A stretch of 64,000 nt of DNA from Crambe crambe (taxonomy: Eukaryota > Porifera > Demospongiae > Poecilosclerida > Crambeidae): assembly GCA_963924555.1 (NCBI GenBank), contig OZ004595.1, positions 3,286,001 through 3,350,000 on the forward strand, in the 5' to 3' direction. Positions within the stretch are counted from its first letter, which is position 1. Each line of letters opens with the position of its first letter. Under the pieces are notes generated by a model that worked only from the letters and a program-made list of their open reading frames with translations, did not search any database and was not told the DNA's origin. The position numbers and the translations under genes are program-made. Below are positions 39,101 to 50,157 of this stretch, one piece after another.

Positions 39101-40175
39101 AGAGATGATGCTTCTTCAGGAGCCCAAGTAGTCTTCCTGCGTTTCCTAAACACAATTAGGCAGTATGAACAGTAGCTAACTAGACTACCTAGCTATCTGA
39201 TTTAGTGAGTTACGTAGGAAGACTTGTTCTAGCTATACATATCCTAGCTAGTAGCTAAAGTAGTTCAGTAGCTAGTACTTACACTGAAGAAGGTTGTACA
39301 AAAAACGAGGTAAGTTTCCTTTGTGACATCGTAAGTCTGAAACCAGCTGAACAAAAAAATGAGTGATAGCTGAGTAAGCATGTGTACGCACATGGTATAT
39401 GCATCCGGGATGTGACGTCTAAAGACGTAAAGTGCGGTGTGCTTTATTTTTACCGCCTATAAACAAGCTTATGAAAACAAGCGCCTTAGTACAGTATAAC
39501 ATTCTATTTCAGGAGCGAAGGTTAGCTAGTTAAGCTACAATAGTTAGCTAGAAAAAGGGGGGTTCGTTCGAACCCCCTCGAACATAGCTGGATCCGCCAC
39601 TGATATCCCTATTAACACTAGGGCAATGTGCAACATTAATTCTGACAGTGCAGCTGCATACATAAAAAGCTGTACCACAAACCCTACAATCCAAAAGGAA
39701 ATCGCTGAATCAAGCCAATAATTATTGCAAATTACAATTGGAGCTGTCATTATGCACACCAGGGCGGTAGGTATACTATAATAGTCTATTGCATACACCT
39801 GGAGCATTTTGGAGTGTAGATCTACGTAGGTAGATTATGCTCAAGATTTCTCCAGTTATTCTATGCTCCAAAATACTACCCTCAAATGCACCAATTATTC
39901 CCAATTATTATTCTTAAAAAAGGTAATGATTATGCTTGCCCAGTAGTCCACCAGTAGCAGTAGCAGAGTTGTAGCTTAGCCTGCATGTAATTATTCATAT
40001 TGGACTCAGGTCTTAGGTAGGTAGCTACAGTCCATTCTGTAACTCAAAAGTTCACTAACTTTATTTCTGCCACTCCTGCAGGTGTCCATTCTACTCTGTG
40101 CGTCTCTCCTCTTCGGCCGTTTACCACGAAAGAGAGATGACAGAAAAATGCGACTATCAAATATCTCGACTCCAT
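33178..40175 (-). CDS. Ephrin-like ligand, probably GPI-anchored (5 exons, 183 aa)
   Basis: Exons: 40060-40175 (phase 2), 35221-35299 (0), 34946-35123 (1), 33542-33637 (1), 33178-33260, with TAG at 33178. Total 552 nt, in frame throughout. The protein starts with a signal peptide (MESRYLIVAFFCHLSFVV), then HRVEWTP, GDKLYLVCP, PEQFTAC, ASRC, a hydrophobic-strand region ending PGTTTYFTS, and GGECLSGLKLAVHIQ. The GD-L-x-x-x-C-P box, the four cysteines (CP, AC, RC, GxC), the F-x-P/K-G-x-x-Y-Y/F-x-S block and the closing K-x-x-V strand are the established features of ephrins, ligands of Eph receptor kinases. The short last exon ends in a hydrophobic tail without basic residues, typical of a GPI signal (ephrin-A style). 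Intron 1 (4,760 bp) contains a hAT transposon. Confidence 0.8.
36328..39601 (-). mobile_element. hAT-superfamily DNA transposon with perfect 8-bp TSD
   Basis: The element is bounded by imperfect terminal inverted repeats (AGGGGTGGATCTAG left; the right end read in reverse is AGTGGCGGATCCAG) and flanked by the identical octamer GATATCCC at 36320-36327 and 39602-39609. An 8-bp duplication is diagnostic of hAT transposition. It encodes a transposase on the minus strand in several frames (next entries). It is inserted in intron 1 of the ephrin-like gene, in the same orientation as that gene. Confidence 0.9.
36592..39153 (-). pseudogene. hAT transposase with TTF-type zinc finger and DUF4371-like core, frameshifted
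   Basis: The N-terminal frame (38473-39153) has a low-complexity region with five copies of a 15-residue unit (LSPSADPQALASAVP type; 45-bp DNA repeats at about 38790-39010) and then a TTF zinc-finger-like segment ending GIFCLPCVLFA. The next frame (37485-38519) has the transposase core: a DEVTDVSSQEQ block and GQGYDGATNMSG, typical of the ZMYM/DUF4371 branch of hAT proteins. 37261-37488 and 36592-37164 supply the end, including SCENERANSVLKNLK, the hAT C-terminal dimerisation region. One-base shifts near 38480, 37487 and between 37165 and 37261 join these frames, so no intact protein is made. Confidence 0.82.
39610..40059. other. Rest of ephrin-like intron 1, nothing distinct
   Basis: Between the hAT right target duplication and the first exon of the ephrin-like gene I see only AT-rich sequence. 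The corresponding part on the other side of the element, 35300-36319, is likewise featureless. Confidence 0.5.
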
Positions 40176-40499
40176 CTCGGTTCACAGCTATGAAGTAAGT
40201 GAATTTCACAGCTACCTTTCATACTTTTGTTGACATGCGCATGCACGCACGCACGAATGAACGCGCACAGCCGGGGCATCTCATGCAGCCTATCAGTCTA
40301 ATCGCCAGCAGTAGTGGACGTAATTAATTACCACGTATTAGCGATGACGTCATAAATTGTAATCGAAAAACAGAAATTGTGCGGGTGTTTTGTATGGACT
40401 GTAACTGCCTCTTAGAAGCCGAAGAAGCAACATGGAGAGCACTTTCGGCTAAAGATGAAACCTAGGTAAGTATTACTGCACAGTAAACATTGTTGCAAG

Positions 40500-41640
40500 C
40501 TATAAACAGGCAGAAAATTCAGCTATATGTTGCCTCTGTTGCTTGGCTAGGTTCATCACGTCATAGTGTTTCTTGCTAGAATTTTCGTTCCTAGCAGTGG
40601 ACACTTCAGATTCTAGCTGGATCCTGTGCTGTAATGCTTGTATAATATACAGTAGCAATTTTGTGGATGTAAGTATTGTAAAATGCAAATGTCACACCCA
40701 TTCATCCTGTCTTTCATTTAGCTAGTTCATGTTCTTCATCACTCTTATTATCTCCTATCAATTCTTCATTCTGTTTCTGAAGTCCATCAATGTTTACAGC
40801 TCCATCACTGCTTCAGGATGATTGAGACTGTTGTCATGGTAGCTATTTAAACAGTTGACACACTTGCATCCTGGTCCACATTTGTATGCTTGTCAATTTT
40901 TAGCCACACCCATGGAAAACAAAATCCAACCTCTCCTGAACTCTTGCCATGTTTTCAGAAACGTCTAAGACACTTTGGACTTTTCCATCCAACCATTTCC
41001 AGCTATACAGGTAAATGTATGTGTGTCAATGAGCTAGAAATTGAATCTTAATTACATTTCTCAAACAGCTAACTTACCAATGTCGTTGGAAGTTGCATGA
41101 TGCCACATCTCTAATATCACAGGGAACGATTCCAGTGGAGCTTTAGAGCTTCGGTAGAGGGCATGGTCATGTCTGCTCGCTCCCACACTGTTCTCCTGAT
41201 GATAGTACAAGTCATGGAGAGACTCTGATTTCATTGAATAAAAGAGGGTGACTGGTGAAGATTGCTGAAATCATGATGAATGTACTCTAAAATATCCACA
41301 GCCAACAAGTCGGAGGGAAGGGGAGGCAGGATCTGCTGTCACTTGTCCTAGTGAACCACACAGTGTTTCATTATTGATGAAGGAGAAAAATGATAAAATG
41401 TAGAGAGAAAACTGGTATTCCCGATGAAAAAGGAGTACAAACATAAAGTGTGGTAGTAGCTCTTCTGGGATAGAGTTCAAAGAGAGATAAGGGCATTCTG
41501 ATTCAGGAACCTATAGCATCTTTAGTGTAACTCTTGCTCAATTGGATGAAAATCTTACTCCCAGGAAACATAATAGTATCAAACGTATGTGATACACATC
41601 TGTACCTATCAAGAGAGAATATCAACTTTATCTGGGGTTG
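40500..41640 (-). pseudogene. Unresolved coding remnants with a cysteine-rich segment
   Basis: Several minus-strand stretches look coding but could not be joined. They are: an open block at 41271-41510; a block at about 41068-41255 closed by a good GTAAGT donor and containing LYYHQENSVGASRHDH; a cysteine cluster at about 40800-40890 (CGPGCKCVNC, in a stretch starting YK and ending LN) resembling a CXC-type metal-binding motif; and open pieces at 40723-40800 and 40507-40638. The frames are interrupted by stops and the spacers are too short for introns. I read this as a decayed gene or transposon ORF; no family is claimed. Confidence 0.35.
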
Positions 41641-41649
41641 GCCTGGGGT

Positions 41650-42800
41650 ATTAAAAGATTGGTGGTGCTGTATGTCAGTTTTTTTACAGTTCTGAGTACA
41701 ACAAATTGTTTCTGTTCGTAGCTACCTGCTTGGTTGGGCAGCCATCAAGGATGGAAATTTTTAATGTTAGCTAAGGGTTTTCCTTCCAATTTGTTTCATG
41801 GAAGCCTGGCAGAGGTATCCGTGTCTGAAAGTGTCCCATGATGATTAATAGTCAATATTTTTAAGTGTGTATCTGAATGATCACTGCTTACAGAGTGACA
41901 TGGTCCATGGGCAAGGGTTGTCATTGCTATAGTGTGTGTATAGCTATAGTAAAAGATTTGGATGGACTACTGCTAGCTAATAGCTAATACCAACACACCA
42001 TTCTTATTCAGTAGGCCATTACTAATTGTTGTATATTCAATGAACAGTATAGCTTCAAGCTATGAGTAGCATTCAAAGGCTCTATAAAGCAAAGGCTGTA
42101 TTACAGACATGCACTAATGGACAGTTAATTTTATTACGCATAACATGCCACTTATAATAGGAGGAGCTCTACATACCTTCGAAGTAGTGGCAGGAAGTGT
42201 GAAATACAAATGTCACAGCCCACAACACGATTGATTATCACAACATCAAAGACCACAAAAATATAGCAGCTGCTTCGCGCGTGCAGCTGCATTTGCTATT
42301 AAAATTATAGTGGAGTTAGTACCGTGCAAGGTGCAGCTACAGGCAGCTTTATGCCTTCTGTAAAGGGAAAATCTCGGCACTACAACTAAAAGAAGTGAAT
42401 TTGACCACAAATACTCTCTCCGGATACTTCCGTAAACTAGTGAGTGATAAAAGTGCGTGTCTGTGCAATTAAAGTTGTATTAGCCCTATGGGCCTCGCCA
42501 ACGCTGGCGATTAGACTGCTATGCGAACAGTCAATTCCAGAGTCTACCCCTTATTTTGATCACTACATGAATGAACACATCCAAGGACAAGAGATGACCA
42601 AGGAAGATATTGAAAAGACCCTCCCTGGACCTTGCACCAATCATTGCACTGTTTTCCACTACGCCCACCTGACGGGGGCTAACAGCTTCCTACATACAGC
42701 TGCCTGGCTGATCTACCACATGCTTTTTCGTGCAATTTGGGTATGATTGCAATTGAAACTGTCTAAAATTGCACTCGGCTTCACCTTGTGTAATTAGCTA
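41650..42800. other. Spacer upstream of the duplicated segment, no clear gene
   Basis: This region has short open stretches on both strands, including a plus-strand frame at 42444-42746 that starts from a non-ATG codon on the supplied boundaries and shows no motif. I see no support for a gene. Confidence 0.45.
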
Positions 42801-42803
42801 CCT

Positions 42804-44310
42804 AGATACCCAAATTGCACTCAAAAGACAGTAGCTATATACAATCAAAAACTAGCTTTCACTTCTCAATAGCATCTATGTGTATTATCATGCCTCATTC
42901 TAAACATGTTGACTAGCAAATCCCGATTTTGTAGGAAACCTGAGAATTATCATTAGGAAAACACATTCTTAGTTGCAGATACTCAGAGAGGAAGTTTCTA
43001 TTAAATGTGTGTGTGGAATACTTGACTGAAAGTAACAAGTGCCGTGATAAAAATCATGTATTTGTGATTTGGTGGTGATAGTTGGCTGAGGGAGAAGGAT
43101 ACAGCAAGAAGATCCACATTGGATATTATTATACTGGTCGTTCCATCTCCACCTTGATTACCTCCATTATTACCTGGAAAAAAATGAGAGAGAGACTTTG
43201 AAAATAGAAACTTAAAGACTGGCTAGGTATGATTCAATGGAACCTCATGGATATAGAGCCAAAATTGAAATACCCTCACAAGCTAGTATCACTGAATACT
43301 TTATATGTAGCTAACCATGCATTCAAGAAATTGGAGCTTGGGAATAACACTTTTATAGCAGTAATGGGGAATGGATGTAATTAGATTGATACAGTATTTC
43401 ATAGTAGATTGGAATGGTCATTGCATGAACCTGTAAGATCTGCATTGGATATTATTATACTGGTCGTTCCATCTCCACCTTGATTATTACCTGGAAAAAA
43501 ATGAGAGAGAGACTTTGAAAATAGAAACTTAAAGACTGGCTAGGTATAATTCAATGCCTCATGGATATAGAGCCATACCCTCACACTATCTAACAAGCTA
43601 GAGGTTCCATTGTATCACTGAATACTTTATATGTAACCATGCATTCAATGTATTCAAGAAATTGGAGCTTGGGAATTGCGCTTTTATACCAGTAATGGGG
43701 AATGGTATTTCATAGTAGATTGGAATGGTCAATGCATGAACCTGTAAGATCTGCATTGGATATTATTATACTGGTCGTTCCATCTCCACCTTGATTATTG
43801 GGAGAGAGACTTTGAAAATAGAAACTTAAAGACTGGCTAGGTATGATTCAATGGAACCTCATGGATATAGAGCCATAATTGAAATACCCTCACACTATCT
43901 AACAAGCTAGAGGTTCCATTGTATCACTGAATACTTTATATGTAATGTATTCAAGAAATTGGAGCTTGGGAATTTAATGGGGAATGGATAGATACAGTAT
44001 TTCATAGTAGATTGGAATGGTGGAATCCTAACAATGCATGAACCTGTAAACTGAGGGATAGATTAATTGGTCCCTCTTCTATAGATTGGGATGGTACGAT
44101 AAAGCAGAGATCATGGAATAGCCGGTGATAACAATAGGTGAAAAAATAATTAACCTACACAAGCTGCTCAAATATTGGTGACTCCAGTTCCTTCTACATA
44201 GCAAAGATGGATTTTTGCCTACATTAGATCTATCCATCACTCTCGTGTTCAAATTAAGCTTGTGCATGTCTGATGGAATAAAAATTTGGGCGCATACCTA
44301 TTCTGAGTAT
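42804..44310. repeat. Left copy of a segmental duplication
   Basis: From GATACCCAAATTGCACTC at 42804 to at least 44310 this sequence is repeated, nearly identical, in the same orientation from 61258 to the window end. It covers the 3' terminal exon, one mini-exon unit and flanking intron of the ephrin-like gene. The internal ~310-bp tandem unit is present about three times here and seven times in the right copy. Confidence 0.9.
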
Positions 44311-45402
44311 ATTAAAGCATCAACACTTGGCAAACTAATCATTACAGAGCAAACTTAAAGCAAACTCAAACAGTTTTTTGTTAAAGACGTTAAAATGTTA
44401 TGCTGTCAAATTGCAGAATTGAGTTGACTTCCAAAAATAATCATGTACATATAATACTGTTAATACTACTGTACTATTTCAATTGTATAAAGCAATGCTT
44501 ATATAGCTTCCAACCAACACCTTAACAGTCAAGCACCTTATGACATTGTGTAATTACTAGTAGCTAGCTATGCCAACCTACCTGTTTCCTCACTTTGGAT
44601 AGCAATAGCCATTCTCATTCCAGGCTCAGTGTCAGTTGGAAAGCATGGACCACCCTCTTTTGTCCCATGAGGGAAAGCTATTTCAAGAACATAGTCGAAT
44701 GAACTGCTTATAGGTAACACAGCTTAATGGTGTTATTAATGGTGTTGTTGAGAACAGTACAGAAGGGCAACCCATTAGTACATTATTGAATAGCTACCTA
44801 CCCTATATGATTATGTGCTTACATGCATAATAGTATGTTTCTCCTGGTCTATAATCAAATGAATTATCAAGTCCTTCAGAATTTTGATTGATCGTTATTT
44901 CTACAAATCTGAGCTGAGCAAAACAAGTTCCACTGACTAGCTGTGAACTAACACATCCTGCTTCAATTGCACTGCAATTGCACATATCATACTGCCTTCT
45001 GTCAGTCTGTAATTGTAATAAGAATTAGCTATAACAAAATTCAGTTATACCAGTAGTTCCTTACCAATACATAGATAGTGCTGTAGCTATCGTTTATACA
45101 ATTTATTTTAAGTTTAACACCGGCACTCACAGTTAACGGAGAGCTGTAAAATGAAAATTCTTTTCTGTGTTAGTAAATTTTGTAACTACATAGCTACGTA
45201 CCTATAGCTATATACTCTCTAACGATTGGGCTATGATAAGCAATGACTATGATAATCTTACTGCATGACAGCTACTAAATTACTTGGGCTTGTAGTTTGC
45301 AATGCCACTTCTGGTCCAATTGAACTCAACGCCTAGGACTTTACTATTTTGAATCAGAGTAGAGCATTCAAGTACAATTAATACAAACCACTTAAGAAAC
45401 AT
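43001..45402 (-). CDS. Ephrin-like ligand with glycine-rich mini-exon (6 exons, 251 aa)
   Basis: Exons: 45284-45402, 45065-45143, 44823-45006, 44582-44722, 43431-43490, 43001-43173; 756 nt in frame from ATG (45402) to TAA (43001-43003). Exon phases (2,0,1,1) and the 79-nt second exon match the ephrin-like gene at 33-40 kb exactly. The protein has a signal peptide (MFLKWFVLIVLECSTLI), VEFNWT, AGVKLKINC, YVLTDRRQYDMCNC, C-x-A-Q-L-R-F-V-E-I, YRPGETYYYAS and GGPC.., then MRMAIAIQ. The PG-x-x-YYYxS box and four-cysteine pattern are ephrin features. A 60-nt symmetric phase-1 exon encodes a G-N-N-Q-G-G-D-G linker, and the last exon ends in a hydrophobic stretch (YMIFITALVTF) that may be a GPI signal. 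A cupredoxin fold is the structural alternative, since ephrins share it. Confidence 0.8.
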
Positions 45403-45679
45403 GGCTCATACAACTTCGAGCTTCTGGTTTCATGTAATCATTTAAGACTATAGCTAGTCACAATCATTGGTCCATTTGGAGAATCATGCCCTATGGCACT
45501 TAGAATTCACTTGCCCTAGGATGAAAACCCGGTAAAGATGGTCATTCTAATTGGTCCAATTCTAGCAACGCATCGCGGTCCGCGGTGGCCATGCATTTAA
45601 AAACCATGGTTATTGTTTCCAAGTGCGTTTAAACAACTCCAGTGATTGGCTATAACCTTCGGGCCCTATATGCCTAAGG

Positions 45680-46890
45680 CATAAATGACTCCCCCCTGGT
45701 GAAAATGACTCCCCACATAGTCATTCCTGCCTTGGCGCCTGATCACAATAAATCATGTAGCTAGCTAATTTATCTCAGGAAGAAGTTGACGCTGAAGATG
45801 ATGATGAACCTGTGGGACAATTTTTATGTATAGCTATATAGCTAGCTGGCTAGCAACAAAAATGGTGTCATGGATTTACTGCTCCTGTCAGATTCTGCAT
45901 ATTGTGACTGCCTGCATGATGCCAGAGATATGGTGGAATGTGAAGATTGCTTGAACTGGTTTCACCAAAACTGTGCATATTTTATTATAACTGTCCTTTG
46001 TGTAAGCACTATATATGATGCATCTTCCTTTGAACTTTAATGCATGCATATTCTGGTAGTCATTCATGCCTAGGATGGAATGATTCTCTTCCATGGCTAT
46101 AGATTTTTCAGGGAGTCATTCATGCCTAGGATGAAATGACTCCCCTGGAGTCATTCATGCCGAGGATGAAATGATTCCCTTCCATGGCTATAGCTAGATT
46201 TTTCAGGGTGTCATTCATGCCTAGAATGAAATGATTCTCTTCCATGGCTATAGATTTTTCAGGGAGTCATTCATGCCTAGGATGAAATGATTCTCTTCCA
46301 TGGCTATAGATTTTTCAGGGAGTCATTCATGCCTATAGGATCATTCATGCCAAGGATGAAATGATTCCCTTCCATGGCTATAGATTTTTCAGGGTGTCAT
46401 TCATGCCTAGGATGAAATGATTCTCTTCCATGGCTATAGATTTTTCATGGAGTCATTCATGCCTAGGATGAAATGACTTCTTTCCATGGCTATAGTTTTT
46501 TTTTCAGGCAGCCATTCATGCCTAGGATGAAATGACTCCCCTTCCATTTAGGGAGTCATTCATGCTGAGGATGAAATGATTCCCTTCCATGGCTATAGCT
46601 AGATTTTTCAGGGTGTCATTCATGCCTAGGATGAAATGATTCTCTTCCATGGCTATAGATTTTTCAGGGAGTCATTCATGCCTAGGATGAAATGATTCTC
46701 TTCCATGGCTATAGATTTTTCAGGGAGTCATTTATGCCTAGGATGAAATGACTTCTTTCCATGGCTATAGTTGTTGTTTTTTTCAGGCAGCCATTCATGC
46801 CTAGGATGAAATGACTCCCCTTCCATTTAGGGAGTCATTCATGCTGAGGATGAAATGATTCCCTTCCATGTCTATTGATAATTCATGCCT
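45680..46890. repeat. GAGTCATTCATGCC minisatellite, main block
   Basis: About 14 tandem units of roughly 55-57 bp lie in 46050-46890, each containing GTCATTCATGCCTAGGATG, AAATGATTC, TTCCATGGCTATAG and TTTTTCAGGG. Diverged single units begin near 45680. Units are partly self-complementary (GGGAGTCAT versus ATGACTCCC), so the array can form hairpins. Confidence 0.85.
45776..45985 (+). pseudogene. Small remnant of the Ulp1/PHD transposon gene
   Basis: This stretch aligns with 47336-47700: a GAAGAAGT.GA.GCTGAA start, a GTCATGGATT segment, and a PHD-like end with CDCLHDARDMVECEDC and then WFHQNC. Most of the protease part is deleted. It marks the other side of the minisatellite block, so the two fragments may once have been one element copied around the repeats. 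Confidence 0.6.
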
Positions 46891-47109
46891 AGCAATTCGC
46901 CTCGTCAATCTCCCCTCAAAACTGGTTCCCAAAAGGTCAGGATATTGTAATGGACCATTGTGCTACATACTAAGATTGTGCAGAATAAGGAGGTACCTAT
47001 AGTAATTATCCTCGTCAACTTCCCCTCAAAACAGATTATCTGCTACAGTTTGCTTCAAAATCAATAGTCAACTATAATAGCTACCAATCCATAATATATT
47101 ATTGTAGAG

Positions 47110-47726
47110 AAAGATCCAAAGAAGATGAAAAATATAGTGCTGGGTGGGAAATGGATCTGTGATGAACATATCATCCTTGCTCAGCATATCTTGAAGATGC
47201 AATTTCCGAATATTGGTGGATTTCAGTCACCATTGCTCTGCCAAAACGATGCCTTGATTCCAGTTCAGAATGGTGAAACAATACGTATATGTAGGTACAT
47301 ACATGCATAGGTAGCTATTGTTTTTCTCATGCTCAGGAAGAAGTGGATGCTGAAAATGATGAAACAATGGAATACAGGAATATGCTATACATACATGTTC
47401 CTCCTGTGCAGCAACAAAGTGGTATCGTGGATTGTGGAGTATTTGCGATAGCTTTTGCTGTCCATGCAGCACTAGGAGAAAATGTGGGAGAGATTGAATT
47501 CCAGCAGGAAGAAATGAGGAGCCATCTTTCTAAATGTTTATGGAAGAAAACTTTTTCTCCTTTTCCAAAGTTGGGGGAAAGGGGGCATAGGGATAATTAC
47601 TTCCCCTGTCGGATTCTGGAGTTATACTGTGACTGCCTTATGCCAGAGACATATGGCAACATGGTTGAATGTGAACATTGTTTTAATTGGTTTCACCAAG
47701 ACTATGTAGATTATGACAATATATAG
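47110..47726 (+). pseudogene. Ulp1-type cysteine protease with C-terminal PHD-like finger, degraded
   Basis: The frame 47125-47310 gives GGKWICDEHIILAQHILK and IGGFQSPLL, the N-terminal half of a C48 (Ulp1/SENP-like) peptidase as found in transposon proteins. The frame 47343-47726 gives QQSGIVDCGVFAIAFA, holding the catalytic Cys box, followed by a PHD-like finger (CDCLMPETYG, ECEHC, WFHQD). The region that should hold the catalytic His-Trp-Val is missing between the two frames, and the last PHD cysteine is Tyr (DYV instead of DCV). It lies between two GAGTCAT repeat blocks and is most likely a transposon remnant. Confidence 0.7.
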
Positions 47727-47879
47727 TGAAAAAATTTTGTGCCATTCATGCAATCATAGCTAGCTTATCTTCTTATCGTTATTATTGTTATTGTATCAGC
47801 TGTGTGAGAATGAACTTTAATGCATTCACAGGGAATTATTTGCCCCTTTATAAGCAAACATCATTTCGTCCCCCAATCT

Positions 47880-48570
47880 ATGCATGGATGGAATGGGAGC
47901 TATTTCACGAATGACTCCCTGAAAAATTTATATCCATGGAATACATCCTAGGTACAAATGACTCCCTGAACTAAGATAAATGGACTCCACATACATGCCA
48001 AACTAGCTATAGGAGAGTCATCCTAGGCACGAATGACTCACAATGAAGTGAACTTGTACATGGAGTGGCACGAATTATACAGCTACACCGGAGTCATAGC
48101 CATGGAAAGGGAATTATTTCATCCTAGGCACCAATGACTCCCTGAATTGAGATAGTTGGACTACATGATTGGAGTCATAATAGCCATGGAAGGGGAGTCA
48201 TTTGATCCTAGAGGCACCAATGACTTCAGGTGTCATTGGTTCCTAGGATGAAATGACTCCCCTTCCATTCAGAATGGTGCAGCCATGGAAGGGGAGTCAT
48301 TTCATCCTAGGCACCAATGACTCCATGAATTGAGATGACTGGACAGTCATGATAGCCATGGAAGGGGAGTCGACACATCCTACAGGCATGAATGACTCCC
48401 TATCCGATAACTCCCTGAAAATCTTGCCTAATGCCTGGCTATAGGATGAAATGATTCCCCTTCCATGGCTGTCATGACTCCAACTATGCATGGGGGGAGT
48501 CCATCTATCTTGATTCAGGGAGTAATTTCTTCCTAGGCACAAAAGATTCCATTCACTCAATTTCATAAGC
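47880..48570. repeat. GAGTCAT minisatellite, second block (mostly inverted)
   Basis: Units of the same repeat as at 46 kb, now mainly in the opposite orientation (AATGACTCCCT, CCATGGAA, GGGGAGTCATTTCATCCTAGG), diverged, with about 55-65 bp spacing. The degraded protease gene lies between the two oppositely oriented blocks. Confidence 0.75.
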
Positions 48571-49036
48571 AACTATGGTATAAATCCTTGACTTATTATG
48601 ATTTTGCATGCAGCAATGCAATGAATTGGGACTGGTGAGTCTTTTTTCAGGGGCAGACAAGTCAGAAATGACTGGGGAGTCACTCAGACCTAGGCGTGAG
48701 TGACCGGGAGTCATCCACGCCTAGTCAAGAGTGCTCGGAACTGGGGAGTCATTATTTTCCAGGGGGGAGTCATTATAGTATGGTGGCCCTCAGTGTCATC
48801 CTGCGCGAGAATACAATTCCGAGAAGCCGGGATTGCTATCCCGAGAATCCGGGATATTTCCCGGGAGTTCGGGAAGTTTTCCGAGAGTCTGGGTTTTTTT
48901 CCGAGAGTCCGGGAAGTTTTCCAAGAGTCTGGGTAGCCCTGCGAGAATCCGGAAAACCTGTCAAACGGATTGCGCGCGCGCATGGTGGGCTCGGCAGCTC
49001 AGTGGGGCGTGTCTAGCTCCACGTGGTTAATGCGCA

Positions 49037-49159
49037 ATGGCCTCTAAGAAGAAGTCAAGGAGAGAGCTAGCCAGAAATCTACTGGATATCAGTGTGTCTG
49101 TCAAGGAGGCTGCCACTGGGCTGTTAGAAGAGGGGAGTGAAGCCTTAGTCTTACTTCTA
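49037..49159 (+). CDS. Possible first exon of a captured or host gene (41 codons)
   Basis: An ATG at 49037 opens a frame starting MASKKKSRRELARNLL, lysine/arginine-rich then helical (SVKEAATGLLEEGSEAL), closed by a perfect GTGAGT donor after 49159 in phase 0. No continuation was found, and the downstream kinase fragment runs on the other strand. It may be part of a captured gene. Family unknown. Confidence 0.4.
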
Positions 49160-49254
49160 GTGAGTTGTTCTTAACGGAATGGATATGGTACCGTAAGTGG
49201 ACTCTGTTAAAAATATTAGGTCCTTCCAACCTTATGGAAAGAGCGGATAGGCTG

Positions 49255-50157
49255 AGAAAAAAAGCCTTCAATACACCTCTGTAAACAGATCCATACCCAC
49301 CACGGCCCAACAGGTTCTTTTCATCTTTCTGGTCTGTAGCATCAAGAAGTTCTCCTAAGGGAAACACTAATCCAGCTAGAGGGAAGGGATTTGCTGACTC
49401 TTCTACTTCTGCAACTCTATAATGAATAATATTATTATTGTGCACACAAACAGAGTTACTCGCTTCAAACTGTAATGTTCTTGGTACAAAGCAATACATC
49501 ACTTTCATAGCCTGCAAATCAATCCATTATATTATGTAAAACTTGCCATCCATTAAACATACCTCGTTCCTATTTAGGTTAAACATATTCATAATCAAAA
49601 GCTGAAGCCCTTCTGGATATAGAACATTCAGTGTGTAACTGAATAACTGTATTTCAAGATACTAATAATATAAACAAACAGCATTATTATCAAGTTACCC
49701 TAACCTTCATGAAATTTGGACCACAAATTTTTTTTACTAGAAAATCAATAATTGCTTCATATTGTTCCAATTTAAGGCAACAGATGGTGTTACTCCTGCC
49801 CTGAAGTTTATCTGTTAATAATATTAAAATTAACTATCATTAAAATTTAATAGCTGATGACATACTACGCATTCCACAGGATCCAGTCATATATTCATCA
49901 TGGAGAGAAGAGGGGACCTGGGGGAGGGGGATCTTCATGCAATCACCCACCTACTTGTACTTAGCTACCTAACTACCTACCTTTCCACTGATGATATCTT
50001 TCAAGGTGGGAATTACCTCTGAAAATTTAGAAATTAATTCTTCTTTCCTTAGGGTCTGTAGAATAGAAACATATTTCTCAGTTTCTAACTGGTTTTCAGT
50101 GAATCTTGGATTCTTAGATGAGCTGGGTTCAGATACAGTTGTAGAAAGACGCTTCAT
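49255..50157 (-). pseudogene. Four-exon kinase gene fragment, cut inside the N-lobe
   Basis: Exons about 49976-50157, 49705-49811, 49563-49661 and about 49255-49511 join in frame. The start is MKRLSTTVSEPSSSKNPRF. A helical region follows (TLRKEELISKFSEVIPTL; LKLEQYEAIIDFLVKK), and the last exon has PLGELLDATDQKDEKNLL and GRGGYGSVYRGVLK, the glycine-rich ATP loop of a Pelle/IRAK/TKL-type kinase. The reading then runs into unrelated sequence and no catalytic Lys, HRD or DFG is present. Introns are retained, so capture was at the DNA level. Confidence 0.7.

Noticed and set aside
38658..39155. Leucine/histidine-rich frame overlapping the hAT transposase.
   Set aside because: It is the shifted shadow of the 45-bp repeat region of the real transposase frame.
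42444..42746. Plus-strand 100-codon open frame.
   Set aside because: It shows no domain, no convincing start and no splice continuation, and lies in a repeat-rich spacer.
43001..45402. Calling the second ephrin-like gene a copper-binding cupredoxin.
   Set aside because: The copper His is replaced and the cysteine pattern and YYYAS box fit ephrins better; ephrins share the cupredoxin fold, which explains the resemblance.
46050..46890. Possible CRISPR-like array because of regular repeats.
   Set aside because: The units are contiguous variants of one sequence without unique spacers, in a clearly eukaryotic context.
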